A stretch of DNA of 64,000 bases from Streptomyces rubellomurinus (GCF_000961885.1 NZ_JZKH01000030.1:22573-86572), one strand, 5' to 3'; numbered from the stretch's first letter, positions 43,275 to 51,685 are shown. Notes: generated from the letters alone by a model not told the origin. Translations and numbers: made by a program.

Positions 43275-43380
43275 GAATTCCGCTCCACGGCGTTTCGGAA
43301 ATACCTTCGATACGCGGTGGAGCGGAATTCGAAATGTTACCCGGTAACATCTGACGCGTTTTTCGGAATTCCGCCGAAAA
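43275..43380. promoter_or_regulatory. AT-rich stack of palindromes in a divergent promoter region
   Basis: Within 106 bases lie (a) GAATTCCGCTCCAC at 43275-43288 and its exact complement at 43317-43330, (b) ATGTTACCCGGTAACAT at 43334-43350, a palindrome with one central base, and (c) TTTTCGG/CCGAAAA at 43360-43380 enclosing CGGAATTCCG. The block is far lower in GC than the surrounding DNA and sits 100-200 bases upstream of the SGNH hydrolase. The remaining parts of the 357-base intergenic region show nothing I can assign. Confidence 0.65.
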
Positions 43381-43479
43381 CATGGACGCACGCGAAACCT
43401 GGCGGTAACTTACCTGCCAGTAGCTGAGGCCCGGCACCGCACGACCCCCACCCGTCGTTTCTCTCCCCCAGGAGGAACC

Positions 43480-44415
43480 GTGCTCCGTCCTGCCCGGAAA
43501 CCCCGGCGACTCCGCAATTCCACCGCGCTCGCCGCGATCGCCCTCGGCGCCGCGCTCGCGCTCACCTCCACCAGCGCGCAGGCCGCCGCGCCCGCCCCGA
43601 AGCACTACGTGGCGCTCGGCGACTCCTACGCCGCCGGCGCGGGCGTGCCCGGCCAGTCGGCCGGCCTGTGCCTGCGCTCGGACCGCAACTACGGCCACCT
43701 CGTCGCCGCCGCGCTCGGCGCGAACGCGTACACCGACGTCACCTGCGCCGCCGCCAAGGTCAGCGCGATGACCCAGCCGCAGTACGACGCCTTCCTCAAG
43801 GTCAACGACCCGCAGCTGAACGCGGTGACCGCCGACACCGACCTGGTCACCCTCGGGATCGGCGGCAACAACCTGGGCACCAGCGACCTGGGCGTCGGCG
43901 ACGTGATCGCCACCTGCGTCGCCGGCGCCGTCGTCAACCCGCTCGGCACGCCCTGCCAGGACGTCTACAACAACGGCCACTGGGACTGGAGCAGTTGGTC
44001 CTGGCAGTACGGCGAGGACAAGCTCGCCGACCGGATCGAGGCCGCCCGCCCGCAGGTCGCCGACACGCTGCAGCGCATCCACGCCAAGGCGCCGAACGCC
44101 AAGGTGCTGCTGGTCGGCTACCCCTCGGTGCTCCCGGCGGACGGCTCCTCGTGCGTGCTGCGCCAGCCGCTGGCGCCGCGCGACGTCCCGTACCTGCACC
44201 GCACGCTGGAGGCGCTCAACTCGATGCTCGCCGACACCGCGGCGGCCAACGGCGCGGTCTACGTGGACACCCAGACCCCGACCGCCGGGCACGACGCCTG
44301 CTCGGACGACCGCTGGGTCGAGGGCGCGCTGCCCGGCTCGCCCGCCGTGCCGTTCCACCCGAACGCCACCGGCGAGAAGGTGATGGCGGACGCGGTGCTC
44401 GCCGCGCTGCGGTAG
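43480..44415 (+). CDS. secreted SGNH/GDSL lipase/esterase
   Basis: A 311-residue secreted esterase. Signal peptide ALAAIALGAALALTSTSAQA with cleavage near residue 37, then block I KHYVALGDSYAAGAG (Ser), block II Gly in the Cys-bounded region, block III TLGIGGNNLG (Asn), and block V VPFHPNATGEKVMADAVLA (His, with Asp missing from the usual DxxH; Pro-Asn follows). Six cysteines (LCLRS, VTCAA, ATCVAG, TPCQDV, SSCVL, DACSD) can form three disulphides, as in the Streptomyces SCO1725-type lipases and S. rimosus lipase. GGAGGAACC precedes the GTG. The upstream palindrome stack is its probable control region. Confidence 0.9.
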   Translation: MLRPARKPRRLRNSTALAAIALGAALALTSTSAQAAAPAPKHYVALGDSYAAGAGVPGQSAGLCLRSDRNYGHLVAAALGANAYTDVTCAAAKVSAMTQPQYDAFLKVNDPQLNAVTADTDLVTLGIGGNNLGTSDLGVGDVIATCVAGAVVNPLGTPCQDVYNNGHWDWSSWSWQYGEDKLADRIEAARPQVADTLQRIHAKAPNAKVLLVGYPSVLPADGSSCVLRQPLAPRDVPYLHRTLEALNSMLADTAAANGAVYVDTQTPTAGHDACSDDRWVEGALPGSPAVPFHPNATGEKVMADAVLAALR

Positions 44416-44427
44416 CCGTACGAACCC

Positions 44428-44464
44428 GAGGGGCCGGTGACCGGGGTCCGGTCACCGGCCCCTC
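44428..44464. terminator. bidirectional hairpin terminator
   Basis: A perfect 17-bp stem, GAGGGGCCGGTGACCGG with its complement, and a three-base loop lies between the convergent lipase (stop 44415) and nickel transporter (stop 44482) genes. Confidence 0.8.
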
Positions 44465-44481
44465 GGCCCGTTCGTCGCGCG

Positions 44482-45585
44482 CTACTCGGAGCGCAGCGGC
44501 GCGGCGGCCAGGCCCGCCGACCACTTCTCCTCGACCCGGCCGAACTTCCAGAAGGCGAGCGCCCCGGCCCAGGTGAGCACGAACAGGCCGACGACCGCGT
44601 AGCCGACGAAGTTGAGGTCCAGGGCGCCGATCCAGGCGATCGGGCCGCTGGTGACGTCCAGCTTCTCGCCGAGCAGGCCGATCAGCTCGACCAGGCCGAT
44701 CACCAGGGCGACCAGCACCGACAGGCCGGTGACGGTCAGGTTGTAGTAGATCTTGCGGACCGGCCGGGAGAACGCCCACTCGTAGGCGAAGTTCATGAAC
44801 GAGCCGTCGATGGTGTCCAGCAGGCTCATCCCGGCCGCGAACAGGATCGGCAGCGTCAGCAGCGCGTACCAGGGCAGCGAGAAGGCCGCCGCGCCGCCGG
44901 CCAGCACCAGCAGGGACACCTCGGTGGCGGTGTCGAAACCGAGGCCGAACAGCAGGCCCACCGGGTACATGTGCCAGGGCTTGGTGACCGCCCGGGTGAC
45001 CCGGCCGAGGATCCGGTTCATCAGCCCGCGCTTCTCCAACTGCCGCTCCAGCTCGGCCTCGTCGTACTCACCGTGACGCATCCGGCGGAACACCTTGAGG
45101 ATGCCGTTGAAGGCGCCCAGGTTGATCAGGCCGAGCAGCAGCAGGAAGGTGCCGGAGACGGTGGTGCCGATCAGGCCGGTCCACCGGTGCAGGGTCGAGT
45201 CGTCCGCCTCGACCTCGTCCGCGAGCGAGCGGATGCCGAAGGCGAGCAGCGCGCAGAGGCCGAAGACCACCGAGGAGTGCCCGAGCGAGAACCAGAAGCC
45301 GACCGACAGCGGCCGCTTGCCCTGGCCCATCAGCTTGCGGGTGGTGTTGTCGATCGCGGCGATGTGGTCGGCGTCGAAGGCGTGCCGCATGCCGAGGGTG
45401 TAGGCGGTCATGCCCATCCCGGCCCCGAAGACCTGGCCGCCGACGTCGTAGTGCTCGGGCGCGACCAGCGCGAGCAGGGTGAACCAGCCGACGACGTGCA
45501 GCGCGAGGATGAAGCCGCCCATCCCGGCCAGGCGCATCCACTCCTCCCGGGTGAGCCGGTCGCGCCAACGGGGGGCGGTGGTCAT
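44482..45585 (-). CDS. HoxN/NixA family nickel/cobalt transporter
   Basis: A 367-residue permease with eight predicted helices. The signature for metal recognition, HAFDADHIAAIDNTTRKLM (H-x4-DH), is in helix II, LGHSSVVFG in helix III, and GFDTATEVSLL in the second half. It imports Ni2+ or Co2+ with high affinity, probably for urease, NiSOD or hydrogenase. A Nur box (45645-45661) lies about 60 bases upstream of the start, so it should be switched off when nickel is abundant. Single-gene unit. Confidence 0.92.
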   Translation of the reverse strand: MTTAPRWRDRLTREEWMRLAGMGGFILALHVVGWFTLLALVAPEHYDVGGQVFGAGMGMTAYTLGMRHAFDADHIAAIDNTTRKLMGQGKRPLSVGFWFSLGHSSVVFGLCALLAFGIRSLADEVEADDSTLHRWTGLIGTTVSGTFLLLLGLINLGAFNGILKVFRRMRHGEYDEAELERQLEKRGLMNRILGRVTRAVTKPWHMYPVGLLFGLGFDTATEVSLLVLAGGAAAFSLPWYALLTLPILFAAGMSLLDTIDGSFMNFAYEWAFSRPVRKIYYNLTVTGLSVLVALVIGLVELIGLLGEKLDVTSGPIAWIGALDLNFVGYAVVGLFVLTWAGALAFWKFGRVEEKWSAGLAAAPLRSE

Positions 45586-45644
45586 CGTGGTCCTTTCGGC
45601 GGAGCGGTCGAAGCCGGGCCATCTTTCCGCCTTGAGCAGCGCAG

Positions 45645-45661
45645 TTGCAAGTCATGCGCAA
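45645..45661 (-). promoter_or_regulatory. Nur (nickel uptake regulator) box
   Basis: TTGCAAGTCATGCGCAA matches the S. coelicolor Nur consensus tTGCaa-N5-ttGCAA at 10 of 12 specified positions, with the exact five-base spacer. It is 60 bases upstream of the nickel transporter ATG. Nur itself is not in the window. Confidence 0.7.
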
Positions 45662-45689
45662 TTACAGCTCGGTCTCCGACCGTCCACCG

Positions 45690-45721
45690 GTGAACCTGGT
45701 CAGGAATCTGACCAGGTTCAC
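45690..45721. promoter_or_regulatory. 14-bp perfect inverted repeat upstream of the CocE-like gene
   Basis: GTGAACCTGGTCAG and its exact complement flank GAAT. It lies 145 bases upstream of the CocE-like start and 105 bases from the divergent nickel transporter start, 28 bases from the Nur box. It is more likely a dimer-binding operator than a terminator, since no gene ends here. Confidence 0.55.
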
Positions 45722-45865
45722 ATACTGCCCCGCCTCGGGTGACTCGTCAGGAAATCGGACGGTTCCTCCCCTAGGGTCGAGATGCCGACGCCGCTCCGGC
45801 ACGCCACCGTGCGGGCCGCGGGCCGCCCGGCACACACCGGCCCGGGACCCGATGGGAGCGGCCAC

Positions 45866-47734
45866 ATGCCGTCCTACCCCTTCCACACCACCCGCGAGGA
45901 CGTCCGCGTCCCGCTGCCCGACGGCACCGTCCTCGCCGCCCGGGTGTGGCGCCCGGTCACCGACGAGCCCGTCCCCGCCGTCCTGGAGTACTCCGGGGCC
46001 CGCCTCAGCGACCGCACCGCGGCCGAGGACTCCCGCCGCCACCCCTGGTACGCCGGCCACGGCTACGCCGCCGTCCGGGTCGACACCCGCGGCCACGGCA
46101 ACTCCGGCGGCCGCCCGGGCGAACCCGGCGACGAACAGGAGCTCGCGGACGGCGCCGCCGCGATCGACTGGCTCGCCCGCCGCCCGTGGTGCGGCGGCCG
46201 CCTCGGCCTGCTCGGCGTCGGCGCCGCCGGCACCACCGCACTGCGGCTCGCCGCCCTCACCCCCGACACCGTGGCCGCCGTGGTCACCGCCTGCCCCGAG
46301 GGCGGCCACCGCCTCGGCGGCGCCGTGCTCGCCGCCGACCTGCACACCCGGCTCACCGCCCTGATCGCCGACGCCGCGCTCCCGCCCGACCCCCGGCACG
46401 CCGGCGACGCCTGGCGCGCCCAGTGGCTGGCCCGCCTGGAGGCACTGGAACCGCCGGTCGACAGCTGGCTCGCCGAGGGCGACACCACCGTCCCGGTGCC
46501 CGCGCCCGTCCTCGCCGTCGCCGGCTGGGGCGACCCGTCCTGCTCCTTCGTGCTGCGCCTGCTCGCCGGCTCCCCCACCGCCCGCGCCCTGATCGGCAGT
46601 TGGCCGCACGGCCTGCCCGAGGCCGCCCTGCCCGAGACCCTGCGGTGGTGGGACCACTGGCTGCGCGGCACCGACACCGGCGTCCTGCGGGAACCCGCCC
46701 TGCGCAGCGTGCTCGGCGACCGCTGGCGCGGCGAGGAGACCTGGCCGTCCCCCGACGTCCGGGAGGTCCACTACGGCCTGGACGGGCCGCTGCGCACCGC
46801 CGGCACCGCCGCCGAGGACCGCTGGGTGCCCGTCCGCTCCCCGCAGCACACCGGCCTCAACGCCGGCGCCTACGTCCCGCACGGCCGCCCCGCCGACCAG
46901 CCGCCGGACCAGCGCGAGGAGGACGGCCGCTCGGTCTGCTTCGACTCCCAGCCGCTGCCCGAGCCGGTCGAGCTGCTCGGCGCGCCGGCCCTGCGGCTGC
47001 GGCTGCGGGAGGGCGGCGGGCCGGCCCAGATCACCGCCCGGCTCTGCGCGGTCGGCCCGGACGGCACCTCGCGGCTGCTGACCCGGGGCGTGCTGGTCGC
47101 GGACGGCCCGGAGGCGGAGGTCGAACTCGCCGCCTGCGCGGCCGCCGTCCCGACCGGGCACCGGCTGCGGCTCGCCCTGTCCTCGGTCTACTGGCCGTGG
47201 GTGTGGCCGCCCGCCGACGACTCCGGGTACGCGCTCGACCCGTCCCGCTCGGTCCTGGGCCTGCCGGTGCGCCACCTGGCCGCCGATGTGGGCGCCGCCC
47301 CGATCTCCTTCGAGGCTCCGGTGCTGCCCGATCCGCTCGACGTCCGGGTCACCGAACCGCTCACCGCGCGGCCCGAGCACGTCACCGTGCACGACATCGG
47401 CCGCCACGAGTGGCGCACCGAGCTGTCACCGGCCTCGGACGCCACCCTGACCCACCCGGACGGGCTGGTCCGCGACGAGCACACCGTGACCGCGTACCGG
47501 ATCCTCACCGGCACCCCGCTCAGCGCCCAGGCCCGCACCGACCGCACCGTGCGGCTGGAGCGTCCGGACATCGGCTGGGACGTCACCGTCCAGACCCGCA
47601 CCCAACTGCGCTGCGACGCCGGGCACTTCCTCAGCATCGTGCAGCTGCGGGCGCTGGAGGCCGGCTCGGTGGTGTTCACCCGGGAGTGGCAGCACCGGGT
47701 GCCCCGGGAGGACCGGGTGCCCCGGGAGGGGTGA
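45866..47734 (+). CDS. CocE/NonD family hydrolase-like protein, nucleophile missing
   Basis: A 622-residue protein with the CocE layout: an alpha/beta-hydrolase domain (VRVPLPDGTVLAARVWRPV, VRVDTRGHGNSGG, AAIDWLARRPWCGGRLGLLG), a cap, and a C-terminal jelly-roll domain (FDSQPLPEPVELLGAPALRL; PTGHRLRLALSS). In active members the nucleophile lies in GxSxxG after this point; here the same place reads GVGAAG, so the Ser is Gly. The protein may have lost hydrolysis or use another residue. GGGAGC precedes the ATG at 45866. Its last 59 bases overlap the convergent acyl-AMP ligase gene. Confidence 0.82.
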   Translation: MPSYPFHTTREDVRVPLPDGTVLAARVWRPVTDEPVPAVLEYSGARLSDRTAAEDSRRHPWYAGHGYAAVRVDTRGHGNSGGRPGEPGDEQELADGAAAIDWLARRPWCGGRLGLLGVGAAGTTALRLAALTPDTVAAVVTACPEGGHRLGGAVLAADLHTRLTALIADAALPPDPRHAGDAWRAQWLARLEALEPPVDSWLAEGDTTVPVPAPVLAVAGWGDPSCSFVLRLLAGSPTARALIGSWPHGLPEAALPETLRWWDHWLRGTDTGVLREPALRSVLGDRWRGEETWPSPDVREVHYGLDGPLRTAGTAAEDRWVPVRSPQHTGLNAGAYVPHGRPADQPPDQREEDGRSVCFDSQPLPEPVELLGAPALRLRLREGGGPAQITARLCAVGPDGTSRLLTRGVLVADGPEAEVELAACAAAVPTGHRLRLALSSVYWPWVWPPADDSGYALDPSRSVLGLPVRHLAADVGAAPISFEAPVLPDPLDVRVTEPLTARPEHVTVHDIGRHEWRTELSPASDATLTHPDGLVRDEHTVTAYRILTGTPLSAQARTDRTVRLERPDIGWDVTVQTRTQLRCDAGHFLSIVQLRALEAGSVVFTREWQHRVPREDRVPREG

Positions 47735-49397
47735 GCGGATCGGGCGTGCCGTACTGCCGATGGAGGTCCTCGGAGCCGTACCGCACCAGTTTGCCGCTGG
47801 ACGTCCGCGGCAGGCGCCCCTTCCGCAGCAGGACCACCTCGTGGGGTGTCACCCCCAGGGCGCCCGACACCGCCTGGCGAACCTGGCCGACGAGGTGCTC
47901 GCGCGCCTCGGCGGCGGTCGCGGCGGTCTCGACGAACAGGACCAGCCGCTCCCCCTCCGGGGAGGGGACGGCGGCGGCGAGGACACCGCCGCCGGCCACC
48001 TCGGGCACCGCGGCGGCGATCGACTCGATGTCGCCGGCGTAGTGGTTGCGGCCGAAGACGATCACCATCTCCTTGGTGCGGCCGACGATGTAGAGCTCCC
48101 CGTCGTGCCGGAAGCCCAGGTCGCCGGTGGAGACCCAGCCGCCCTCGTGCACCACCGCGCGGGTGGCCGCCTCGTGGTGCTCGTAGCCGGCCGTGACGGA
48201 GTCCCCGCGGATCTGGATCTCGCCCAGGGCGGGCCGCTCGGCGGGCACCGGCCCGTCCGCGCCGACCAGGCGCACCTCGGTGCCCGCGACCGGGAAGCCG
48301 ACCGAGGCCACCTCCCGGGCGCCCTCCGCCGCGGCCGACTCGTCGAGCAGCGAGACGACGCCCTCGCCGAGGAGGTCCCGCCGCACCCGGACGGTCCGCA
48401 CCGGCCGGTCGAGCGGCGGGAAGGTGACCGCCAGCGTGCCCTCGGCCAGCCCGTAGACCGGCAGGAACGCGGTGGGCCGGAACCCCGCGGGCGCGAAGTG
48501 CGCCGAGAACCGCCGCAGCAGGCCCGGGTCGACGGCCTCCGCCCCGTTCAGCGCCAGGCGCCAGGCGGAGAGGTCGAGTTCGCGCACCCGCTCGGCCGGG
48601 GTCCGGCGCAGGGCGTGCAGGTAGCCGGAGTTGGGCGCGCTGGTGATGGTGACCCGCTGGCCGGCGATGATGCCCAGCCAGCGGCCCGGGTCGCGCAGGA
48701 AGTCCTCGGGCGGCTGCAGGATCGTGTCGATGCCGCTGAACACCGCGCTGAGGAAGGTGCCGATCAGCCCCATGTCGTGGAACAGCGGCAGCCAGCTGCA
48801 GCACACGTCGGCGTCGGTGACGCCCAGGCCCTTGCCGATCGCCGCCGTGTTGGCCAGCAGGTTGGCGTGGCTGAGCAGCACGCCCCGCGGGTCCGAGCCG
48901 GTGCCCGAGGTGTACTGGACGAGGGCCGGGTCGTCCCCGGCCGCCTCGGTGTAGACCGGCGAGGCGGCCGAGCAGCACGCGACGTCGAGGACGGTGAACT
49001 CCCCGCCGGCGTCCGCCAGGAGCGGTTCGAGCACCCCGGTGAGCGCCCGGTCGGCGAGGATCCGGGTGATCCGCGACTGACGCAGCGCCAGCGCCGTCCG
49101 CCGCACGTACACGTCCAGCGGCGCGAACCGCTGCGGCGCGGGCAGCGGCACCGGGACGGCCCCTGCGGCGAGGACGCCGAAGAAGGCGCGGGCGAAGTCG
49201 GTGGAGGTCGGCAGCGTGATCGCGACGCGCTCCCCCGCGGTGACCCCGCGTTCCAGCAGCCCGCAGGCCAACCGCCCAGCGTCGAGGTGGAGTTCGTCGA
49301 AGGGAAGGCGCTCGGCCTCCGCGCCGCCGCGGAACAGGCGGATGCCCCGGCCGGTTCCGCGGGCGGCGACGGCGGCGAGCGCGCCGACCAGGTTCAC
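47676..49397 (-). CDS. fatty acyl-AMP ligase (FAAL)
   Basis: A 573-residue adenylation enzyme that activates a fatty acid as acyl-AMP and passes it to a carrier protein. Seen: VAITLPTSTDFARAFFG, the A3 motif YTSGTGSDPRGVLLSH, WLPLFHDMGLIG (typical of FAALs), FLPVYGLAEGTLAVTFP, STGDLGFRHDGELYIVGRTK and the catalytic Lys region RLPRTSSGKLVRYG. The GTG at 49397 overlaps the ACP stop (GTGA at 49394-49397), so the pair is coupled. A GTG eight codons earlier is less likely. The Pro/Gly-rich C-terminus lies opposite the convergent CocE-like gene. It probably loads the adjacent ACP. Confidence 0.9.
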   Translation of the reverse strand: MNLVGALAAVAARGTGRGIRLFRGGAEAERLPFDELHLDAGRLACGLLERGVTAGERVAITLPTSTDFARAFFGVLAAGAVPVPLPAPQRFAPLDVYVRRTALALRQSRITRILADRALTGVLEPLLADAGGEFTVLDVACCSAASPVYTEAAGDDPALVQYTSGTGSDPRGVLLSHANLLANTAAIGKGLGVTDADVCCSWLPLFHDMGLIGTFLSAVFSGIDTILQPPEDFLRDPGRWLGIIAGQRVTITSAPNSGYLHALRRTPAERVRELDLSAWRLALNGAEAVDPGLLRRFSAHFAPAGFRPTAFLPVYGLAEGTLAVTFPPLDRPVRTVRVRRDLLGEGVVSLLDESAAAEGAREVASVGFPVAGTEVRLVGADGPVPAERPALGEIQIRGDSVTAGYEHHEAATRAVVHEGGWVSTGDLGFRHDGELYIVGRTKEMVIVFGRNHYAGDIESIAAAVPEVAGGGVLAAAVPSPEGERLVLFVETAATAAEAREHLVGQVRQAVSGALGVTPHEVVLLRKGRLPRTSSGKLVRYGSEDLHRQYGTPDPLTPPGAPGPPGAPGAATPG

Positions 49398-49645
49398 GCC
49401 GCCGGGGTGCGCCGCCGGCACAGTTCGCGGACGGTGTCCTCGAACTGGCCCACGGTGGCGACCTGGAAGGTGACGGCGGCGTCGATCTCGATGTCGAACG
49501 CGTTCTCCGTCCTGAGGATGATCTCCAGGGCGCGCATCGAGTCGAAGCCCGGCAGCGTCCGGAGGTGGACGTCGGCCGTGATCTGCTCCTGCGGTACCTT
49601 CAGCTCCTCCGCGATGATCGTACGGATCTGCTGCTGAACGTCCAT
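49394..49645 (-). CDS. acyl carrier protein
   Basis: An 83-residue carrier protein. Four-helix pattern, with QIRTIIAEELKVPQEQI as helix I, and the 4'-phosphopantetheine site Ser36 in LPGFDSMRALEIILRTENAF. GGGGGAA lies ten bases before the ATG. It is downstream of a hotdog thioesterase and a diiron desaturase and coupled to the FAAL, so it is the likely platform on which the fatty chain is loaded, desaturated and released. Confidence 0.92.
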   Translation of the reverse strand: MDVQQQIRTIIAEELKVPQEQITADVHLRTLPGFDSMRALEIILRTENAFDIEIDAAVTFQVATVGQFEDTVRELCRRRTPAA

Positions 49646-49698
49646 GATCGTCGTTCCCCCGTCTCTGCGGTCCGGTCGGCTGTCCGGTCGCCCGGACT

Positions 49699-50190
49699 TC
49701 ACGGTCTGTTGGAGGCGCGCAGCGCCTGGACGAGGCTGTCGGGCAGGCGGTCGCCGGCCTGGTCGAGCACCTCGTCGGTGAGCAGGTGGAACACGCCGTC
49801 CGCGACGGCGACCAGGCCGCCGTCCGGCGTGCGGATCCGGCCGGCGGCCCGCACCGACGACTCGTCGCGCCGGGTCACCTCGGCCCGGGCGGTGTAGGCG
49901 GTGCCGGTGCGCATCGGCTGGGCGTAGCGCACCCGCAGCTCGCTGGTGAAGGCCGAGGTCCGCCCGGAGCGGTAGACCGCCTGGGCCAGGAGCTCGTCCA
50001 GGACCGAGGCGACGACGCCGCCGTGGACGACGCCGGGGAACGACTCGTAGTCGGCTCCCAGCTCGAACTCGGCGGTGCAGCCGGTGCCGTCCTCGTCGAT
50101 GACCAGCCGCAGCCCGATCGGGTTCCTCGGGGCGCAGCCGAAGCAGTTGGAGACCGTCTCGGTGTTCACGGACTCGGGCAAGGTTCGCAC
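49699..50190 (-). CDS. PaaI-like hotdog-fold thioesterase
   Basis: A 163-residue hotdog thioesterase. NCFGCAPRNPIGLRLVID is typical of the subgroup, and FPGVVHGGVVASVLDELLAQ carries the HGG and the catalytic acidic residue on the long helix. The C-terminal strands (RYAQPMRTGTAYTARAEV, VAVADGVFHLL) complete the fold. It hydrolyses acyl-CoA or acyl-ACP thioesters. GTG at 50190 is taken as start but its GGGAG is too close; GTG at 50169 is an alternative. Position between desaturase and ACP points to product release or editing. Confidence 0.85.
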   Translation of the reverse strand: MRTLPESVNTETVSNCFGCAPRNPIGLRLVIDEDGTGCTAEFELGADYESFPGVVHGGVVASVLDELLAQAVYRSGRTSAFTSELRVRYAQPMRTGTAYTARAEVTRRDESSVRAAGRIRTPDGGLVAVADGVFHLLTDEVLDQAGDRLPDSLVQALRASNRP

Positions 50191-50213
50191 TCCCTCTGTG
50201 GGCCGGGGCGTGG

Positions 50214-51413
50214 TCAGACGAGGGAGCGCAGCTTGCGCTTGATGTCCCGGTGGGACTCGATCGAGTCGTCGTCGGCGAGCCGGCGCACCATGGCGAGCAC
50301 CTTGCGGTCGGCGGCGTCCGTCGCGCCCGCCTGGATGGTCTCGATCCGCCGCACGCCCTTCGCGGAGGTGGAGTGCGGGTAGAAGTGGCCGGCCGGGTGC
50401 TTGAGGCCCTCGCTGCGGTCCGCGAGCCAGACGTAGGCCATCTTCAGGGCCTCGACCCGGTTCTCGACGCGCTCGTCGCACAGCTCCTGGCCGAACACGT
50501 AGAACGCGCGGGCGTGCCGGGACTCGTCGCGGCCCAGCAGCTTCCAGATCTGCTTGATCACCGGCTCCCTGGTCTCCGCGGCGAGCCGGTGGTACAGCTC
50601 GGAGGCGCGGGCCTCGGAGATGATGTTCATCATCAGCGTGCCCGCCCGGCTGCTGCCCATCGGGTACGGCTCGCGCTTGTAGAGCGCGTGCTTGGAGCGG
50701 ATCCGGACGCCGATGTTCTCCAGGTAGCGGGCCTGGACGAGCGAGTGCCGGGCCTCCTCGGCGCCCCACATCAGCGCCCAGGAGGAGAAGCTGGTCTCGC
50801 CCTCCCACTCGCGCAGGAAGTTGTGCGCGCCCGGCAGGGTGCCGAACTCGATGATGGCGGCCTCGGTGAGGTAGTCGACCTCGTCCTCGCCGAGCAGTTC
50901 GGCGTCGATGTTCCGGAAGTCGATCTCCTTCCAGTCCCAGCGCGTGGTCTCGAACCAGTCGAAGATCTTGTTGTACGTCATGTCCAGGTAGAAGTCGGTG
51001 TAGAGCTGGTCCTGGACGAGCGAGCGGTTGGCGCGCATGCCGATGTCGATCCGGTCGGTCAGGCCGAAGCCCTCGAACGCGGACTCGGCGACGACGTCCT
51101 CCACGTCCAGCGCCTCCGCCCAGGGCGGGACGGGGCCGGCCGGGCCGGTGCCGACGACGTACACCCGGGTCTTGCCGAACTCCGCGTGCGCGCGCAGTCT
51201 TCGGACCAGGTCCGGCGCCGAGGGACCGCGGCTGCCGGCGAAGAGCACCGCCAGCTCGGCGTCCGGCGCCAAGTCGCCCAGGTACTGCTCGAAGGCGTCC
51301 GACTCGACCCGGTCGACGGCGATCTCGCCGAACCGGGGCAGCGTCAGGTTCTCGGGGAGTGCGGTGCCGGGCAGACAGTCGGCCACGGCGACGCGTACGG
51401 TACCGGTACCCAT
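50214..51413 (-). CDS. diiron acyl-ACP desaturase-like protein with extra N-terminal domain
   Basis: A 399-residue protein of the ferritin-like acyl-ACP desaturase superfamily. The two diiron helix motifs are WGAEEARH (Glu220, His223) and GRDESRH (Glu297, His300); further carboxylates occur in AAIIEFGTLPGAHNFL and IISEARASELYHRL. Plant and mycobacterial relatives insert double bonds into ACP-bound chains. Residues 1-115 form a domain absent from those enzymes: VRVAVADCLPGTALPENL, AELAVLFAGSRG and KTRVYVVGTGPAG look like a small alpha/beta (receiver- or Rossmann-like) fold. With the next three genes it makes an acyl-chain-modifying cassette. Confidence 0.88.
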   Translation of the reverse strand: MGTGTVRVAVADCLPGTALPENLTLPRFGEIAVDRVESDAFEQYLGDLAPDAELAVLFAGSRGPSAPDLVRRLRAHAEFGKTRVYVVGTGPAGPVPPWAEALDVEDVVAESAFEGFGLTDRIDIGMRANRSLVQDQLYTDFYLDMTYNKIFDWFETTRWDWKEIDFRNIDAELLGEDEVDYLTEAAIIEFGTLPGAHNFLREWEGETSFSSWALMWGAEEARHSLVQARYLENIGVRIRSKHALYKREPYPMGSSRAGTLMMNIISEARASELYHRLAAETREPVIKQIWKLLGRDESRHARAFYVFGQELCDERVENRVEALKMAYVWLADRSEGLKHPAGHFYPHSTSAKGVRRIETIQAGATDAADRKVLAMVRRLADDDSIESHRDIKRKLRSLV

Positions 51414-51594
51414 GGGAATTCCTTTCCAGGTGGTTCGCCGGGGATTTCGGCGGCGCCCGGGGGAATCCGGGCGTGGTGGAATTTCCTGCAGGATGGAACG
51501 GCCGAGCGGTGGATCGACGGGAAAGCCGACGGTGCGCGAGGGTGCACGTCAGCCCCGTCCGGGGTCCGGGGAATGCGACCCGCACGTTCCGGGC

Positions 51595-51685
51595 CTTTTC
51601 GGGATCGGGCCTTTCGGGATCGGCCTTTCGGGTTCAGGACTCTCGGGGTCGGCCTTTTCGGGTTCAGGCCATTCCGCTGTCAGGC
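51595..51685. repeat. six imperfect 14-16-bp tandem repeats
   Basis: Units of consensus CTTTTCGGGWTCRGGC run head to tail at 51595-51610, 51611-51624, 51625-51639, 51640-51653, 51654-51669 and 51670-51685. They fill part of the 266-base gap between the efflux gene stop (51680) and the desaturase start (51413). Unit lengths vary, so this is not a coding repeat. Confidence 0.7.
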
